From positions 2,281,001-2,345,000 of the forward strand of contig NZ_CP007033.1 in assembly GCF_000512895.1 (NCBI RefSeq): DNA of 64,000 nucleotides, written 5' to 3'. Source of the stretch: Dehalobacter restrictus DSM 9455. Its GTDB lineage: Bacteria > Bacillota > Desulfitobacteriia > Desulfitobacteriales > Syntrophobotulaceae. A program made the translations under genes and the position numbers. The notes beneath the pieces are model-generated. The model saw only the letters and a program-made list of their open reading frames with translations. It searched no databases and was not told where the DNA came from. This document shows positions 34,033-43,073 of this stretch, in pieces; position 1 is the stretch's first letter, and each line of letters begins with the position of its first letter.

Positions 34033-35076
34033 TTAGTAAGCCAGGCTTTTGATGGCTCTATAGATAATATTGCACGTCATTTCCAGTTTCTCTTCGTTGA
34101 CTGCGGATATTTTGTCTTCCGTCGTATGATTGTTCACCAGCCACTCCTTGCCCAGAATGGTTACCGCAGGAATGCCGGTGCCTGTAAAGGATATTTCATC
34201 GCTGTGATGGCTACCGCCAGAAACGTGCTCAAGGACCGCCCCATTTACTCTACCGGCTTCTTTCATGGTCTCAATCAAAGTCTGAGAGCTTTCACTGGCT
34301 GACCAGAGAATATACTCGCCCACGGCCCCATTGGCAACTGTATCAGCGTTAATCACAGCTATGATTTCGGAGAGCGGGATCAAAGGGTTCTGTACAAAAT
34401 ATTTGGAGCCCAGAAAGCCCATTTCCTCAGCACTCCAAAAAGCCACTGCAATATTGATTTTAGGCGCAAAACCGTCCTGTGCTTCCTTCACCAGTTGACG
34501 CATGACTTGAAGAATGCAGCCTACACCAGAAGCATTGTCATTCGCACCCGGATAGACTTCCCCGTTATAAATACCGAGATGGTCAAAATGGGCAGAGAGG
34601 ATAAGTGTCTGTTCCGGGTTATTCCCGGTAATACCAGCTAAGATATTAGCCGCTGGGACCCGAAGTGTGTCCGTTTCATCCGGTCGAAAGAGCGCTCTGC
34701 CGTCAATCATCTTTTCTTTCATCGAAGGAATTGAAAAGAGCTGCCAGTAGTTGTCCGCGCTAAAAGACTCCAGCAGCAAGGCCTTGAATTGTTCTTCCAG
34801 GTAAACAAGCGCTTTGGTCTCTCCCGCAGTTCCCGCCCGGCGGCCTTCGAGATTGGCATGAGACAAGTACTGGACATCTTCGATGGCTTTTCTGGAAATC
34901 GCTTTGGTTGAAGGCACCCAAACAGTACCTTCGCCTGAAGCAAATTCAATACTGGAAGACGGAATTCCCAGAAGGCTTCCGAGTTTCTGCCCCCAGGCCC
35001 CAGGCAGGACCGTCCAGGGGATAACAAATGCCGCCATTCCGGCTGCAATTTTTAGAAAAGTCCGGCGTGATTTCAT
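34033..35076 (-). CDS. Tat-exported M28-family metallopeptidase
   Basis: 347 aa. The N-terminus SRRTFLKIAAGMAAFVIPW is a full twin-arginine signal. The catalytic domain has the M28 zinc set: HFDHLG, the bridging Asp in GANDNASGVG, SAEEMGFLGS, the INADT segment and a late His in NNHTTEDK. M28 enzymes are aminopeptidases of exported or surface peptides. It lies convergent with motB and divergent from yaaR; no link to motility is proven. Confidence 0.88.
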   Translation of the reverse strand: MKSRRTFLKIAAGMAAFVIPWTVLPGAWGQKLGSLLGIPSSSIEFASGEGTVWVPSTKAISRKAIEDVQYLSHANLEGRRAGTAGETKALVYLEEQFKALLLESFSADNYWQLFSIPSMKEKMIDGRALFRPDETDTLRVPAANILAGITGNNPEQTLILSAHFDHLGIYNGEVYPGANDNASGVGCILQVMRQLVKEAQDGFAPKINIAVAFWSAEEMGFLGSKYFVQNPLIPLSEIIAVINADTVANGAVGEYILWSASESSQTLIETMKEAGRVNGAVLEHVSGGSHHSDEISFTGTGIPAVTILGKEWLVNNHTTEDKISAVNEEKLEMTCNIIYRAIKSLAY

Positions 35077-35106
35077 ATTTTATAATCCTTTCACGGAGGG
35101 AGTAAC

Positions 35107-35547
35107 ATGTCACTAAAAATCAACAGTTCCACCCAAAAAAATAACTTTGGGATTGACCTTCATCAAACTTCAGAAAAAAAGGAAAGCAGCTTCAGCAATA
35201 TTTTATCACATTCCCGTCAACTTCAAAGCCAGGAAATGCAACTTTTTCTGGAACGCCTTGAAAAGCAGGGGCAAAAGCTCTCCGAGAACAGATCGTTGGA
35301 AAATCTGACGGAATTTAAAACCATGGTCAAAAGTTTTCTTCAGTCAACCTTTGGAAAAAGCAGAAATATGCAGGAGGAAACCTTTTGGGATTACCGAGGT
35401 CAGCCGAAAGTCATGGCCAGGGTAACGAAGATCAACAAGGCACTGGAAGAATTGGGTGAACAAGTACTCTCTTCTCAGTCTGAACCTTTAAAAATCCTGG
35501 AAAAAATCCATGAGATTAAAGGACTTATTATCGATCTATTCACCTGA
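35107..35547 (+). CDS. YaaR/DUF327 family protein
   Basis: 146 aa. The pattern LEKQGQKLSENRSLENLTEF, KTMVKSFLQSTFGK, MARVTKINKALEELGEQVL and ILEKIHEIKGLIIDLF fits DUF327/YaaR, a helical protein widespread in Firmicutes, often near flagellar or DNA-replication genes; its role is not established. GGAGGGAGTAAC precedes the ATG. Confidence 0.85.
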   Translation: MSLKINSSTQKNNFGIDLHQTSEKKESSFSNILSHSRQLQSQEMQLFLERLEKQGQKLSENRSLENLTEFKTMVKSFLQSTFGKSRNMQEETFWDYRGQPKVMARVTKINKALEELGEQVLSSQSEPLKILEKIHEIKGLIIDLFT

Positions 35548-35625
35548 TATTAAAAACGAGTTGGTCTTTACAATATTTTGAAAAGTATTTAAAATGTTGT
35601 ACCAGCGAAAGGAGTAATAAAAAGA

Positions 35626-36420
35626 ATGATGAACAGCACTGGCATGATTACGGATTATCCTAGATTCGTTAAATCCTTCCAAAATGTCAGCGGTCTTGAC
35701 TTGAACTATTATAAAGAAAACCAGATGAAAAGGCGAATCCTGAACTTCATGAGCACCAGGGGGTACCAGGAAGATTATACGGACTTCCTGAAAGATCTCA
35801 GTCTTAAACCTGACCTCTACGATGCGTTTTTTAAACATCTAACCATCAATGTCACGCAGTTTTTCCGCGATGTCAAGCAATGGGATGTCTTTAGGGAAAA
35901 AATTATCCCCGACCTGTTAAAGACCAGATCTTCCTTAAAAATATGGAGCGCGGGCTGCTCAGCAGGCCAGGAAGCGTGCACCATGGCGATCGTCATGGCA
36001 GAATATTTTCCTGGAATAAACTTCAGTATCCTAGGAACAGATATTGACATCAACGTCTTAAAACAGGCCCAGTCGGGTATTTATGACGAGCGTGATTTTG
36101 CCAGCACTCCCCCCCATCTTCTCGATAAGTACTTCAACAAGTCTGAAAAGAAGTTCCAAATCAAAAACACGCTGACCAGGAATCTGACTTTCAAGGCGCA
36201 GAACCTGCTTACCGACAAGTTTGACCGAGGCTTTGATCTGATTGCCTGCCGCAATGTCGTCATCTATTTTACCGATGAAGCGAAGGATGTGCTGTACAAA
36301 AAATTTGCAGACTCGTTGAACCCGAAAGGGATACTTTTCACAGGCTGTACAGAGCATTTATTCGGCCAAAGCCAGCACGGCCTTAAATCCGTTTCCTCGT
36401 TCTTTTATCAGAAATTATAA
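35626..36420 (+). CDS. cheR: CheR chemoreceptor methyltransferase
   Basis: 264 aa. CheR N-terminal helical domain followed by an SAM-binding fold with WSAGCSAGQEACTMAIVMAE and the FDLIACRNVVIYF motif. CheR adds methyl groups to receptor glutamates; CheB (8579-9694) removes them. No receptor gene is in the window. AAAGGAG precedes the ATG. Confidence 0.96.
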   Translation: MMNSTGMITDYPRFVKSFQNVSGLDLNYYKENQMKRRILNFMSTRGYQEDYTDFLKDLSLKPDLYDAFFKHLTINVTQFFRDVKQWDVFREKIIPDLLKTRSSLKIWSAGCSAGQEACTMAIVMAEYFPGINFSILGTDIDINVLKQAQSGIYDERDFASTPPHLLDKYFNKSEKKFQIKNTLTRNLTFKAQNLLTDKFDRGFDLIACRNVVIYFTDEAKDVLYKKFADSLNPKGILFTGCTEHLFGQSQHGLKSVSSFFYQKL

Positions 36421-36476
36421 AAAAGCTGCTCCCCTCTAAAATCTTACTAAACCTTAAACGAGAGCACAAACCGAAT

Positions 36477-36519
36477 AAGATGCTGCTAATAGTTTACAAA
36501 CTCTTGGCAGCATCTTTTT
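36477..36519. terminator. Bidirectional terminator between cheR and rfbB
   Basis: AAGATGCTGC and GCAGCATCTT pair perfectly over ten bases and are followed by TTTTT; the convergent genes cheR and rfbB end on either side. Confidence 0.8.
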
Positions 36520-36523
36520 GAAT

Positions 36524-37531
36524 TCATCCCAGCGGGTTTTTGCTGTCAGATTTATCCCACCAGGCTCGGTTGTCCCGATACCATTGAATCGTATCCCCAA
36601 TTCCCTCGTTAAGATGATACCTGCATTGCCAACCCAGCTTTGTTTTCAGCTTCGTGCTATCCAGCGCGTATCTCCAGTCGTGTCCGGCCCTGTCGGCAAC
36701 CTGAACCAGTGCATCCACCGGTTTACCCAGCATGTTCAGTATGGTCCGGGCCATCTCTAGGTTCGATGTTTCCTCCCCGCTCCCAATATTATACACCTCT
36801 CCTGGTTCCCCGTCCGAAAGTATCTCCGCAAGCGCCGCACAATGGTCCAGTACGTGGATCCATTCACGTTTATGCGACCCATCCCCATAGACAGTCAGCG
36901 GCATATTCTGTAAAACCTGAATAATACTATGCGGAATAAATTTTTCTTTATCCTGATTGGGTCCGTAGTTATTGCAGCACCGGGTCACGATCACCGGAAA
37001 ACCGTAAGTTCTGGCAAAAGACCTGGCCATTAAATCAGCAGCTGCTTTGGAAGCCGAATATGGGCTGTTTGGACGAATCATGGAATGCTCCGAAAACTGT
37101 TCTGCCTCATTATCAAGACTTCCGTATACTTCATCGGTGGAAACCTGAATAAAGCGTTTTCCCGTAAAGCCGTTCTTCTCCCAATGTTCCTTGAAACAAT
37201 GAAGCAGCGTTAAAGTCCCCATCAAATTGCTTCGGCCGAAAACCAGAGGATCGGTAATACTTCTGTCCACATGCGATTCGGCAGCAAAATTAATCACATC
37301 ATCGGGGTCACATTCCTGAAGAATGCGTTTAACTTCTTTCGCAGTACTGATATCCCCTTGCGTAAAATAATACCTTGGATGAGCTGCCAGGTCTTGAAGA
37401 TTTTCCACCTTTCCTGCGTAAGTCAGTTTATCAAAATTAATGACGATAACATCCTGATTGCGCTGCAAAATATATTTAATAAAATTGCTTCCGATAAAGC
37501 CTGCGCCACCGGTAACCATAAGAACTCTCAT
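36524..37531 (-). CDS. rfbB: dTDP-glucose 4,6-dehydratase
   Basis: 335 aa. Rossmann motif TGGAGFIGSNFIKYIL, substrate motif ESHVDRSI, catalytic VSTDEVYGSL and YSASKAAADL (Tyr-x3-Lys). It converts dTDP-glucose to dTDP-4-keto-6-deoxyglucose. It follows rfbA on the minus strand, 46 bases downstream, so the two form an operon supplying the sugar to the divergent cluster. Confidence 0.96.
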   Translation of the reverse strand: MRVLMVTGGAGFIGSNFIKYILQRNQDVIVINFDKLTYAGKVENLQDLAAHPRYYFTQGDISTAKEVKRILQECDPDDVINFAAESHVDRSITDPLVFGRSNLMGTLTLLHCFKEHWEKNGFTGKRFIQVSTDEVYGSLDNEAEQFSEHSMIRPNSPYSASKAAADLMARSFARTYGFPVIVTRCCNNYGPNQDKEKFIPHSIIQVLQNMPLTVYGDGSHKREWIHVLDHCAALAEILSDGEPGEVYNIGSGEETSNLEMARTILNMLGKPVDALVQVADRAGHDWRYALDSTKLKTKLGWQCRYHLNEGIGDTIQWYRDNRAWWDKSDSKNPLG

Positions 37532-37577
37532 ATTCTACACCTCAAATTATATTCTTTCGGCCAGCTCAACTGGCAAA

Positions 37578-38603
37578 CTAGAGATCGATCTGACAGTGGT
37601 CCCCAAGAAAAAAAGTACTGGCTGAAGAGCTGTTTTCGGGGCTGCCTTGAATGGAAACCTGGTTTCCGATTAAGCTTCCGCTGATTTTCTTGGAGACATT
37701 GGCAAGTTGCGTATCCTCTAGGATAATACAATTTTCGATCTCACATTCTGTAATCCGGGTTCTCCTGCCCACTGTCGTATACGGTCCGATAAAGCTGTCC
37801 GTAATGATAGCATCATCGTCCAGATGAACTGGCCCCTGAATAATACTGTTCCGAATGGTCACATTGTTTCCCATTTGGATTTTTTGGGCCAGCGCTGCAT
37901 CAAACATCAAGCGATTTGCTTCAAGAATGTCGTCTAATTTTCCGGTATCCTTCCACCATCCCCGGACCAGATCGCAAGTGACCCTGGCCCCGTTTTCCAA
38001 TTGATTTTGGATTGCATCGGTAATCTCAAGTTCTCCCCGACGGGACGGTTTGATTTTGTCAATCGCTGCAAAAATGCTGTGGTCAAAGGCATAGACCCCT
38101 GTGATGATCAAGTTGCTGATATACTTCTCAGGCTTTTCGTAAAGCGCTGTTACAAATCCGTCTTTCACCACCGCAACCCCGAATTGGGAAGGATTGCTGA
38201 CCGTATGAAGCAATACGCTGGTGTTGGCCTTTTGCTGGTAGAAATTTTGAATGAAGCTATCCAGCTCCATATTGAAGATGTTGTCTCCAAGGATCATCAC
38301 AAAATCATCGCGGCCAAGAAAGTCGGCCGCAGTCCGAACAGCATGGGCAAGCCCCAGGGATTTATGCTGATGAATATAGGTGATTGCCGTGCCCCACGTT
38401 TCTCCGCTGCCGACCGTTTTTTTTACTTGTTCCTGCGTATCCCCAACGATAATTCCAATATCATGGATACCTGCCCTGGCTATCTTTTCAATAAGATAGA
38501 TCAGAACTGGTTTGTTGACCAAGGGAAGAAGCTGTTTCGCCTTGGAATAGGTCAGCGGTCTGAGCCTTGTTCCGGTTCCTCCGCTTAAAATCAGAGCTTT
38601 CAA
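37578..38603 (-). CDS. rfbA: Glucose-1-phosphate thymidylyltransferase (long form)
   Basis: 341 aa. The N-terminal nucleotidyltransferase domain has LSGGTGTRLRPLTYSKAKQL and the metal-binding ILGDNIF; the C-terminal ~100 residues form a hexapeptide left-handed helix (IRNSIIQGPVHLDDDAIITD, IGPYTTVG). This is the long RmlA type. It makes dTDP-glucose from glucose-1-phosphate. It is divergent from the glycosyltransferase at 38794; 38604-38793 holds both promoters, but none was identified with confidence. Confidence 0.93.
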   Translation of the reverse strand: MKALILSGGTGTRLRPLTYSKAKQLLPLVNKPVLIYLIEKIARAGIHDIGIIVGDTQEQVKKTVGSGETWGTAITYIHQHKSLGLAHAVRTAADFLGRDDFVMILGDNIFNMELDSFIQNFYQQKANTSVLLHTVSNPSQFGVAVVKDGFVTALYEKPEKYISNLIITGVYAFDHSIFAAIDKIKPSRRGELEITDAIQNQLENGARVTCDLVRGWWKDTGKLDDILEANRLMFDAALAQKIQMGNNVTIRNSIIQGPVHLDDDAIITDSFIGPYTTVGRRTRITECEIENCIILEDTQLANVSKKISGSLIGNQVSIQGSPENSSSASTFFLGDHCQIDL

Positions 38604-38793
38604 ATTATTCTCCTGCCTTTAGCCGGTAAGATTTTCTATAAAGAGAGGGTTGTCTTTCTAATATAATATTGCGCAAGAACCGCAATGGTGTAACCACGGA
38701 CAACTCCTCCCATATAATAAAGTGATAGTTGCCCTAACAGAACCTGAAGGGATGATCAAGTAAAAAGACGATTAAGTGGAGGGAGATATAGAA

Positions 38794-39705
38794 ATGGTAG
38801 CGCCACTCCTAAGTTATGTAACCTTTAACCGCCTGGGCCAGACAATCAGGAGCCTTTCAAGTGTCCTTGAAACGCCGGAAAACTTTGAATTAGCAATCGT
38901 TGATAATAATTCCACAGATGGTACCTGGAAATATATCCAAAGTCTGAAGGACAGGCGGATCAAATTCAAAACAAGGCTCCCTGTCAATCTAGGACAGGTC
39001 TACGCCTCAAATCTAAATCTGTCCAAGAGAAGAGATGATCAATATTTTATTGCTGTCGATCAGGATGTTGTGATTGAAAGCAAAAATTGGCTGACCTACA
39101 TCCTAAGGGTGTTTAAAAATACTCCGAATATCGGTTTACTCAGTATTCATGCCGGGTTTCCGCCCCGAAATATGCCTCCGACTACCCCAGTCATCAAAAA
39201 TGATTTGGTTTATCTGGAATTAACCAAGAACAGGTCTGATTATTCGCAGGATTATATGCCCGGTAGCATCCTGGCCTTGAGCCCTGATCTTATCTCTAAA
39301 ATTGGCTTTTGGAGTGAAGAAAATAATTTTGGCAGCAGGGAGTTGTTTCTAAGGGCTAATCATTTTACAGCGTTTAAAACAGGAATTCTGATGAACGTGA
39401 ACATTTCTATCCCGCAACAAATAGTTTGCGGCAAATGTCCCGGTCAATCCTTCTGCCGTCTGTCAAAAAACGGAGAGACCAAAACCGGAGAAACCTGTTT
39501 TACCATCTACGAGAAATTAAACCAGAATAAATTATTCCGAGAACAATACCACTGGAAATTTGACGAAACAGTTAAGGATCTGCAGAGCGGTGCCCGTTCC
39601 CCATACTGCACTTCATTATTCAGTTGTAACTCCACTGCGGAGGAAACCTACAATCTTGACTGGGCAACCGAAAACTTTCAATTCTATGCATCCAAAGCCA
39701 ACTGA
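38794..39705 (+). CDS. Family 2-type glycosyltransferase with C-terminal Cys motif
   Basis: 303 aa from the ATG at 38794 behind GGAGGGAG. GT-A fold: PLLSYVTFNRLGQTIRSL, DNNSTDGTWKYI, the metal-binding acidic motif in FIAVDQDVVI, and MPGSILALSPDLISKIGFW. The C-terminal third has an unusual C-x2-C-x5-C (CGKCPGQSFC) plus further Cys in GETCF and PYCTSLFSC. No membrane helix, so it acts in the cytoplasm. It is a paralog of the gene at 41600, about 50% alike by eye. Likely target: flagellin or a surface glycan; the acceptor is not known. Confidence 0.8.
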   Translation: MVAPLLSYVTFNRLGQTIRSLSSVLETPENFELAIVDNNSTDGTWKYIQSLKDRRIKFKTRLPVNLGQVYASNLNLSKRRDDQYFIAVDQDVVIESKNWLTYILRVFKNTPNIGLLSIHAGFPPRNMPPTTPVIKNDLVYLELTKNRSDYSQDYMPGSILALSPDLISKIGFWSEENNFGSRELFLRANHFTAFKTGILMNVNISIPQQIVCGKCPGQSFCRLSKNGETKTGETCFTIYEKLNQNKLFREQYHWKFDETVKDLQSGARSPYCTSLFSCNSTAEETYNLDWATENFQFYASKAN

Positions 39706-39727
39706 ATATTTGCCAGGGGAGAAAAAA

Positions 39728-40894
39728 ATGATAAACAATGATGGTTTTTCTGAACCGGTCTATGTTACCGAACCTTTGCTGCCAGACTTGGCGGAGACTT
39801 ACAGCATGCTCGAAATAATATGGCAAAGCAGGCAGCTCAGCAATAACGGAAAGATGGTCCAAGAACTGGAAAGAAAACTGGCTGCTTTCCTGGGCACCCG
39901 ATATTTATCGGTTTTTGCAAATGGCACGAATGCCTTGCAAATTGCATGCAAAACCCTGGATCTGTCCGGGGAAGTCATCACCACCCCGTTTACCTTTGCC
40001 GCTACGGCCAACGCGCTGGCCTGGAATCATCTTACGCCGGTCTTCTGCGACATTGAAGAAGCCACGTTCAATATTGATGCCGACCGTATCGAGTCCCTGA
40101 TTACGAATAAAACCACTGCCATCCTGCCGGTACACGTTTTCGGCCATCCGTGCGAGGTCGAAAAGATTGACCGGATTGCAGCAAGGCATAACCTGAAAGT
40201 ACTTTATGACGGGGCCCACGCTTTTGGTGTGAAAATAAAGGATAAACCGGTCGGCTCCTATGGAGATATCACCATGTTCAGCTTTCATGCCACCAAAATC
40301 TTTCACACCGTCGAAGGCGGTGCACTTATCTTTCGGGATCAGGACCTCCAGCAGAAAGCCAAGTGTTTGAGAAATTTTGGTCTAAAAGAAGACTACAGTG
40401 TGGACGAACCGGGTATAAACGGCAAACTGAACGAATTGCAGGCTGCTGTCGGCATTTTGCTCTTAAAAGAAGTGGAAGCTGAAATAGCCCAAAGGAAATA
40501 TCTTACCAACCTGTACCGGCAAGTGCTGGCTGATGTCCCTGGGATAACCGTCTCCCAGGAGGCTGAAGAAATTACAGCCAATTATCCGTATTTTGTTATC
40601 CGGGTTGATCCGACCGCATACGGTATCTCCCGGGACGAGCTCTATAGCCGATTGTTAAGCTTCAATATTTTTTGCCGAAAATATTTTTACCCGCTCTGCA
40701 GCAATTTTAAGTGTTTTAAAGGTCTTCCTTCCTCCTCCGCAGACAATCTACCCACAGCCAACAAAGTCGCAGAAAGTGTTCTGGCTCTGCCGCTTCACGG
40801 CAGAATGTCAGCGTCCGACGTTCAAAAAATAGGCGGCATCATCAGGGAAATAAAAATTAAAAATAAAAAGCAAATCAACGAAATTTTCAATTGA
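39728..40894 (+). CDS. DegT/DnrJ/EryC1-type sugar aminotransferase
   Basis: 388 aa from the ATG at 39728 behind GGGGAG. PLP enzyme of the sugar-aminotransferase family: FANGTNALQIACKTL, TTPFTFAATANALAW, VHVFGHPCEV, DGAHAFGVK, and the PLP lysine in FSFHATKIFHTVEGGA; the NGKLNELQAAVGILLL segment is typical. With rfbA and rfbB upstream, the likely substrate is dTDP-4-keto-6-deoxyglucose, giving a dTDP-amino-dideoxy sugar. The exact amino position cannot be read from sequence. Confidence 0.9.
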   Translation: MINNDGFSEPVYVTEPLLPDLAETYSMLEIIWQSRQLSNNGKMVQELERKLAAFLGTRYLSVFANGTNALQIACKTLDLSGEVITTPFTFAATANALAWNHLTPVFCDIEEATFNIDADRIESLITNKTTAILPVHVFGHPCEVEKIDRIAARHNLKVLYDGAHAFGVKIKDKPVGSYGDITMFSFHATKIFHTVEGGALIFRDQDLQQKAKCLRNFGLKEDYSVDEPGINGKLNELQAAVGILLLKEVEAEIAQRKYLTNLYRQVLADVPGITVSQEAEEITANYPYFVIRVDPTAYGISRDELYSRLLSFNIFCRKYFYPLCSNFKCFKGLPSSSADNLPTANKVAESVLALPLHGRMSASDVQKIGGIIREIKIKNKKQINEIFN

Positions 40895-40910
40895 ATTGGG
40901 CGTGTGATCA

Positions 40911-41603
40911 TTGGCTATAAAAGATCTCATCATTTTTGGAGCCGGCGGCTTTGGCCGGGAAGCTACCGAGCTCGTTGAAGATATCAATACAGAAAAAAAG
41001 CAGTGGAACCTGTTGGGCTATATCGACCAAACTCCGGCCAAACAAGGAAAGGTTATTAATGACTATCCTGTTCTGGGCAACCTGGACTGGCTCGAAAAAA
41101 ACACAGGGCACCCTCTCTGGATTGTATGTGCGATCGCGAGACCGACGGATAAATACCGTCTGATCGCCAGCCTGTCCTGTTTTCAGCTATATTTTGCCAA
41201 CCTGATTCATCCCGCTGCCCGAATAAGCCACTCCGTTCAATTGGGCTGCGGCAATATCATCTGCTGGAACAGTTTTCTGTCGACGGATGTCAGGATAGGT
41301 AGTCACGTAGCCTTAAATCCGGGCTGCAGGATTGGCCACGATACGGCTGTCCGGGATTACTCCTCTTTATACTGGGACGTCACCCTGGCCGGAAACGTGC
41401 AGGTCCATGAAGGTTGTGAAATCGGTTCCAAAACTGTGGTGATCCCCGAAAAAGAGATTGGCAGGTGGAGCATCATCGGGGCTGGTGCTGCCGTCACTCG
41501 CAACATCCCGGAATACTGCACGGCCGTCGGTGTCCCTGCCCGACCGGTTAAACATTTAAAAGAATTGGTTGAAACCCATTCCCCTAAAGGACTGATGATA
41601 TGA
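40911..41603 (+). CDS. PglD-like sugar O/N-acyltransferase
   Basis: 230 aa from a TTG at 40911 (no better start; site weak). The N-terminal Rossmann-like domain (LIIFGAGGFGREATELVEDI) and C-terminal hexapeptide helix (ISHSVQLGCGNIICWNSFLS, IGSHVALNPGCRIGHD, IGAGAAVTRNIPEYCTAVGV) match the PglD/NeuD family, which acetylates amino sugars on nucleotide carriers. Together with the aminotransferase it would make an N-acylated dTDP sugar such as dTDP-Qui4NAc-type. It overlaps the next gene by 4 bases. Confidence 0.88.
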   Translation: MAIKDLIIFGAGGFGREATELVEDINTEKKQWNLLGYIDQTPAKQGKVINDYPVLGNLDWLEKNTGHPLWIVCAIARPTDKYRLIASLSCFQLYFANLIHPAARISHSVQLGCGNIICWNSFLSTDVRIGSHVALNPGCRIGHDTAVRDYSSLYWDVTLAGNVQVHEGCEIGSKTVVIPEKEIGRWSIIGAGAAVTRNIPEYCTAVGVPARPVKHLKELVETHSPKGLMI

Positions 41604-42775
41604 AGGAACTTTCTTCTATTTTGATCAAAACTGCGATACAGCTTGTTCTTGAAGCCATTAATCAGGCTCAAGCCTCTGCCCTGCAAAAACGCGTCAGCCC
41701 CTTCCCTGTTCAGGAAGCCGCTGACACCCCTACTGCGGAAATTTCTCAACAAGCGGTTCCAAAAAACATTGACTGGGAAGAATTAGACGACGCCACCATC
41801 CTTCAACAGATTCTAGATCCTGGGATCCTGGAAGAAATCATTGAACCTTCTGTACAGAACCCGACAGACAGCACCTCCCCTCCTCCTTTTATCAGCTATG
41901 TTACCTTCAACCGTCTCGGGCTTACCATGCAGAACCTAAACAAGATTTTGGATTCAGACGAAGATTTTGAAATGCATATCATCGACTGCAACTCCAAAGA
42001 TGATACCTGGAATTATATCAAAAGCCTTCAGGACAAAAGAATTAAATCCAAAACACGCTTGAAGGTTAACCGGGGGCCGATCTATGTCCTGAACTACAAC
42101 CTCAGAAAGAGAAAGCCCAACCAGTATTTCTTCACGATTGACAGCGATGTCTATATCAAGACCAAAAACTGGCTGACCAGGTATATGGAAATATTTGAAG
42201 CTTTTCCGGAAGTGGGTCTCTTAGGAACCATGCGGGATAACCCTTATCCGAGATTTCTCCCTCCCGTCATTCCTCAGGTCAAGAATGATCTATCCTATCT
42301 TCAGCTGAGAAATGCCGGCATTGATGTAATCATGGATTTTATTCCGGGATGTCTTCAGGGGTTACGGCCTGAGCTCATTGACCGGATCGGTTATTGGAAT
42401 GAGGAATGCGGGTATGGCGATGCTGAATTATCACCAAGGATTGTGCATTATACTCCTTTCAAAGTCGGCTTTGTCACGACCGTGGAAATTGATATGACCC
42501 AGTTCATCGGCTGTGACAAGTGTCAGGCCCAAAGCCTCTGCACGCTGAACAGAAGCATAAAAACCTGCTTTATGCTGGCCAAGCAAGCCAACAGTAACGA
42601 AAGCTTTGCCAAAAAGGCCAAATGGAAATACCTCGAAATATTTCAAGAGCTAGCCGATGGAAAAAGAACAGCCTATTGCACTTCACTTTTGGACCCTGCA
42701 TCCCGGGAAGGGAATTTGTACCATGATGCCTGGGCACTCGAGAATTTTGAATATTATTTGAGAAGATCGAACTGA
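41600..42775 (+). CDS. Family 2-type glycosyltransferase with N-terminal extension and Cys motif
   Basis: 391 aa. Residues 1-95 are an extra, Gln/Glu/Pro-rich region absent from the paralog at 38794. Then a GT-A domain: FISYVTFNRLGLTMQNL, IDCNSKDDTWNYI, acidic FFTIDSDVYIK, MDFIPGCLQGLRPELIDRI. The C-terminal third repeats C-x2-C-x5-C (CDKCQAQSLC) with KTCF and AYCTSLLDPA. No membrane helix. It is translationally coupled to the acyltransferase (ATGA overlap). It probably transfers the sugar made by this cluster, or extends the glycan started by its paralog. Confidence 0.8.
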   Translation: MKELSSILIKTAIQLVLEAINQAQASALQKRVSPFPVQEAADTPTAEISQQAVPKNIDWEELDDATILQQILDPGILEEIIEPSVQNPTDSTSPPPFISYVTFNRLGLTMQNLNKILDSDEDFEMHIIDCNSKDDTWNYIKSLQDKRIKSKTRLKVNRGPIYVLNYNLRKRKPNQYFFTIDSDVYIKTKNWLTRYMEIFEAFPEVGLLGTMRDNPYPRFLPPVIPQVKNDLSYLQLRNAGIDVIMDFIPGCLQGLRPELIDRIGYWNEECGYGDAELSPRIVHYTPFKVGFVTTVEIDMTQFIGCDKCQAQSLCTLNRSIKTCFMLAKQANSNESFAKKAKWKYLEIFQELADGKRTAYCTSLLDPASREGNLYHDAWALENFEYYLRRSN

Positions 42776-42878
42776 TCTTTACAAAATATGAACGGAGATG
42801 CTATACTTCTTTTCTGGACACAATCCAGTTGATCAGGATTTTTCAGATTTGCAAATAAAATATAATATGATTTTTAAT

Positions 42879-42952
42879 GTGTTGGGGCAAACTTCACGAA
42901 AGTGAAGGACGCTAAAGTTATGGGTCTAAATCAGGGAATTTGAAATGCATGC
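42879..42952 (+). ncRNA. Cyclic di-GMP-I (GEMM) riboswitch-like leader
   Basis: GGGGCAAAC, then stem CTTCAC-GAAA-GTGAAG with a GNRA tetraloop, then GGACGCTAAAG and GGGTCTAAA. These match in order the GEMM core (GGCAAAC, GNRA-capped stem, GACGCAAAGC, GGNCTAA) apart from an inserted T and a C-to-T change in the GACGCAAAGC block. A TATAAT lies at about 42860, and a terminator follows at 43037. The family call is made by eye. Downstream is the transporter at 43148. Confidence 0.75.
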
Positions 42953-43036
42953 AATACAAAATGAATGGAATCCAAATGCATTTCCAGGATATTCTGACAG
43001 GATTGCCAGACTACAAGGATTTTGAACTTCTCAGGG

Positions 43037-43073
43037 AAGAGCAGTTCCTTTTATGGATCTGCTCTTTTTTATT
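43037..43073 (+). terminator. Terminator / expression platform after the riboswitch
   Basis: GAGCAG ... CTGCTC with a weak inner extension and TTTTTT after it, about 75 bases before the transporter ATG. It could be the ligand-controlled part of the leader. A GAAATGCAT/ATGCATTTC stem (about 42961-43005) lies between it and the aptamer. Confidence 0.7.
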
